The notes below the pieces were generated by a model. It did no database searches and had not been told where the DNA came from. It saw only the letters and a program-made list of their open reading frames with translations. From Bacteriovoracaceae bacterium (lineage in GTDB: Bacteria > Bdellovibrionota > Bacteriovoracia > Bacteriovoracales > Bacteriovoracaceae): a stretch of 64,000 nucleotides of DNA. Positions 63,033-64,000 of the stretch are shown here, piece after piece (positions within the stretch are counted from its first letter, which is position 1; each line of letters opens with the position of its first letter). The stretch covers positions 1 through 64,000 of the forward strand of contig JAOHMI010000001.1 in the NCBI GenBank assembly GCA_028101965.1, in the 5' to 3' direction. Made by a program: the position numbers and the translations under genes.

Positions 63033-63665
63033 ATGATTAAATTTAAAATTATTTTACTTTCATTATATCTTTTGTCTTTTAGCTTTAAACTATCAGCTAT
63101 GGATGAAGTTCAAATTGAGCAGATTCATGTTAATTCCCTTAAATTTACTTATAAACAGGCATCAAAAATTCTCTTAAGTTGTTATGGAGAATTGCCCGTT
63201 AAAAAATACTTTACCTCTTTGGATAAAGTTAAGTTATACAAAGAGCATAAAAATGAGCAAAAGAGCTATGAAGCCTATTTTTATTTAAGCAATATGAAAA
63301 AGAAGGGCCCATTTTTTATCAGTTTTAATTCTAAGGGTGATATTGTATGCGATCATGCCCAATCTATTTTTGCTCCAAAAGGGAAAGAGATTATAAATGT
63401 GAAATTTGAAAGTAGCGATTGGGTTGGCTCTTACTTAAAAGAACTTTTAGGCTGCTGGTGGCGAAAAAATAGAATTAAAGAAACTAGTGTAATTAGAAGA
63501 ATTGATCACTTTCGCTATGACCTAATACCCAATGCAGAGACTCTAGTAAAATTAAAATTCTTTTTTTATGATCCCAAAAACCTTAATGAGCTTGACGGGA
63601 CTGCAACTCTAAGCGCGAATCGTGATAGTAGTATTTCATGTGATATTTCTGATGGGGAAAATTAA
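63033..63665 (+). CDS. Secreted protein, unknown
   Basis: The 210-residue protein begins MIKFKIILLSLYLLSFSF with cleavage likely at KLSAMD. The mature part has cysteines in LLSCYGE, IVCDHA, LLGCWW and ISCDIS, so two disulfides are possible, and beta-like strands (YEAYFYLSNM, GPFFISFNSKGDI). There is no clear ribosome binding site upstream of the ATG. No family recognised. Confidence 0.7.
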   Translation: MIKFKIILLSLYLLSFSFKLSAMDEVQIEQIHVNSLKFTYKQASKILLSCYGELPVKKYFTSLDKVKLYKEHKNEQKSYEAYFYLSNMKKKGPFFISFNSKGDIVCDHAQSIFAPKGKEIINVKFESSDWVGSYLKELLGCWWRKNRIKETSVIRRIDHFRYDLIPNAETLVKLKFFFYDPKNLNELDGTATLSANRDSSISCDISDGEN

Positions 63666-63843
63666 ACTTTCATTTATCCACTAAAATTGAATATTAAAAG
63701 TTTAAAATATTTATTTAATTAAATTTTTTTATCTATAAAACTAATTATCGATTCAAAGATTCAAATTGATATCCTTTTTAATAATGTTTTATAATAAGTT
63801 AAAATACAAATAATACAATACCGTATTAATCGGAGAAACTGAT

Positions 63844-64000
63844 ATGGACAAATCTATATTGAGCCACTTTTATCAATTTGAAAAAGCAAATTCGAATCGC
63901 CCCTTTTTAAAACAACCACTCAAAGGAAAGCCAAGCGTAATTTTAAGTTGGAGTGAAGCAGCCAAAGAGGCAAGGATTTTGGCGAATAAAATAAAATCTC
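63844..64000 (+). CDS. AMP-dependent acyl-CoA synthetase, N-terminus only (runs off window)
   Basis: ATG 63844 follows GGAGAAACTGAT. The 52 visible codons read SHFYQFEKANSNRPFLKQP, then LSWSEAAKEARILANKI, which match the N-terminal region of long-chain fatty-acid CoA ligases (FPFLxQP and TWxEAxxxAxxxAxxL). Such enzymes activate fatty acids with ATP and CoA. The catalytic motifs lie outside the window, so the call rests on this segment alone. Confidence 0.65.
   Translation, partial: MDKSILSHFYQFEKANSNRPFLKQPLKGKPSVILSWSEAAKEARILANKIKS

Overview
The window is AT-rich DNA (clearly below 40% GC by eye). It is gene-dense and dominated by predicted secreted proteins and lipoproteins, with frequent TTG starts. 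A TIGR02147-type regulator, giant repeat-bearing surface lipoproteins, several peptidoglycan enzymes and degenerate HD-GYP, PilZ-like and M48-like proteins together suggest a Bdellovibrionota-type bacterium, probably near Bacteriovorax, Halobacteriovorax or Peredibacter. This placement is inferred from gene content only; no rRNA is present.

Layout. 0-10 kb: the 3' part of a giant peptidoglycan enzyme (L,D-transpeptidase-like plus amidase), a double-LysM lipoprotein, a degenerate M48-like lipoprotein, the AmgK/MurU cell-wall-sugar salvage pair, a small ferredoxin overlapping murU antisense, and a PilZ-like membrane protein with a lipoprotein. 10-18 kb: an endonuclease IV-like TIM barrel lacking one metal ligand, then a run of pseudo-HtpX protein, CHASE2 histidine kinase, sigma-54 response regulator (frameshifted twice), lspA and an Lgt-family gene. 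18-24 kb: secreted proteins, then a TIGR02147 regulator coupled to a secreted protein and a lipoprotein. 23.5-28 kb: a vitamin B12 block of ferredoxin, fused isobutyryl-CoA mutase icmF and cob(I)alamin adenosyltransferase. 28-41 kb: FHA and glutaredoxin 2 genes, two degenerate HD-GYP proteins, tRNA-Arg(ACG), a lytic transglycosylase, a large secreted protein, PAP2, GT39-type transferase, tadA and an outer-membrane protein. 41.3-43.2 kb: tRNA-Ser(GGA) followed by a small island bounded by copies of the tRNA 3' end. 43-50 kb: secreted proteins, dbpA with an S4-domain gene, and an amidinotransferase-family enzyme. 50-59 kb: three surface lipoproteins, two of them giant and modular, one with a 306-codon repeat. 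59-64 kb: an SCCPDH-family oxidoreductase, secreted proteins and gene remnants, and the start of an acyl-CoA synthetase.

How the genes may work together. Much of the window concerns the cell envelope: peptidoglycan cutting and binding, recycling of amino sugars, lipoprotein maturation (lspA plus Lgt family) beside a two-component system, and exported lipoproteins that would be clients of that maturation. The B12 genes form a separate short-chain acyl-CoA module.

The most unusual signals are: (1) the tRNA-Ser island with three att-like copies; (2) several genes broken by the same event, one extra A/T in a homopolymer, which could be sequencing error, slippage or decay; (3) a giant lipoprotein whose diverged repeats keep an exact 918-bp period; (4) long hairpins and related motifs after the tRNA genes and a small MITE-like inverted repeat; (5) a recurring theme of enzyme folds with lost catalytic residues.
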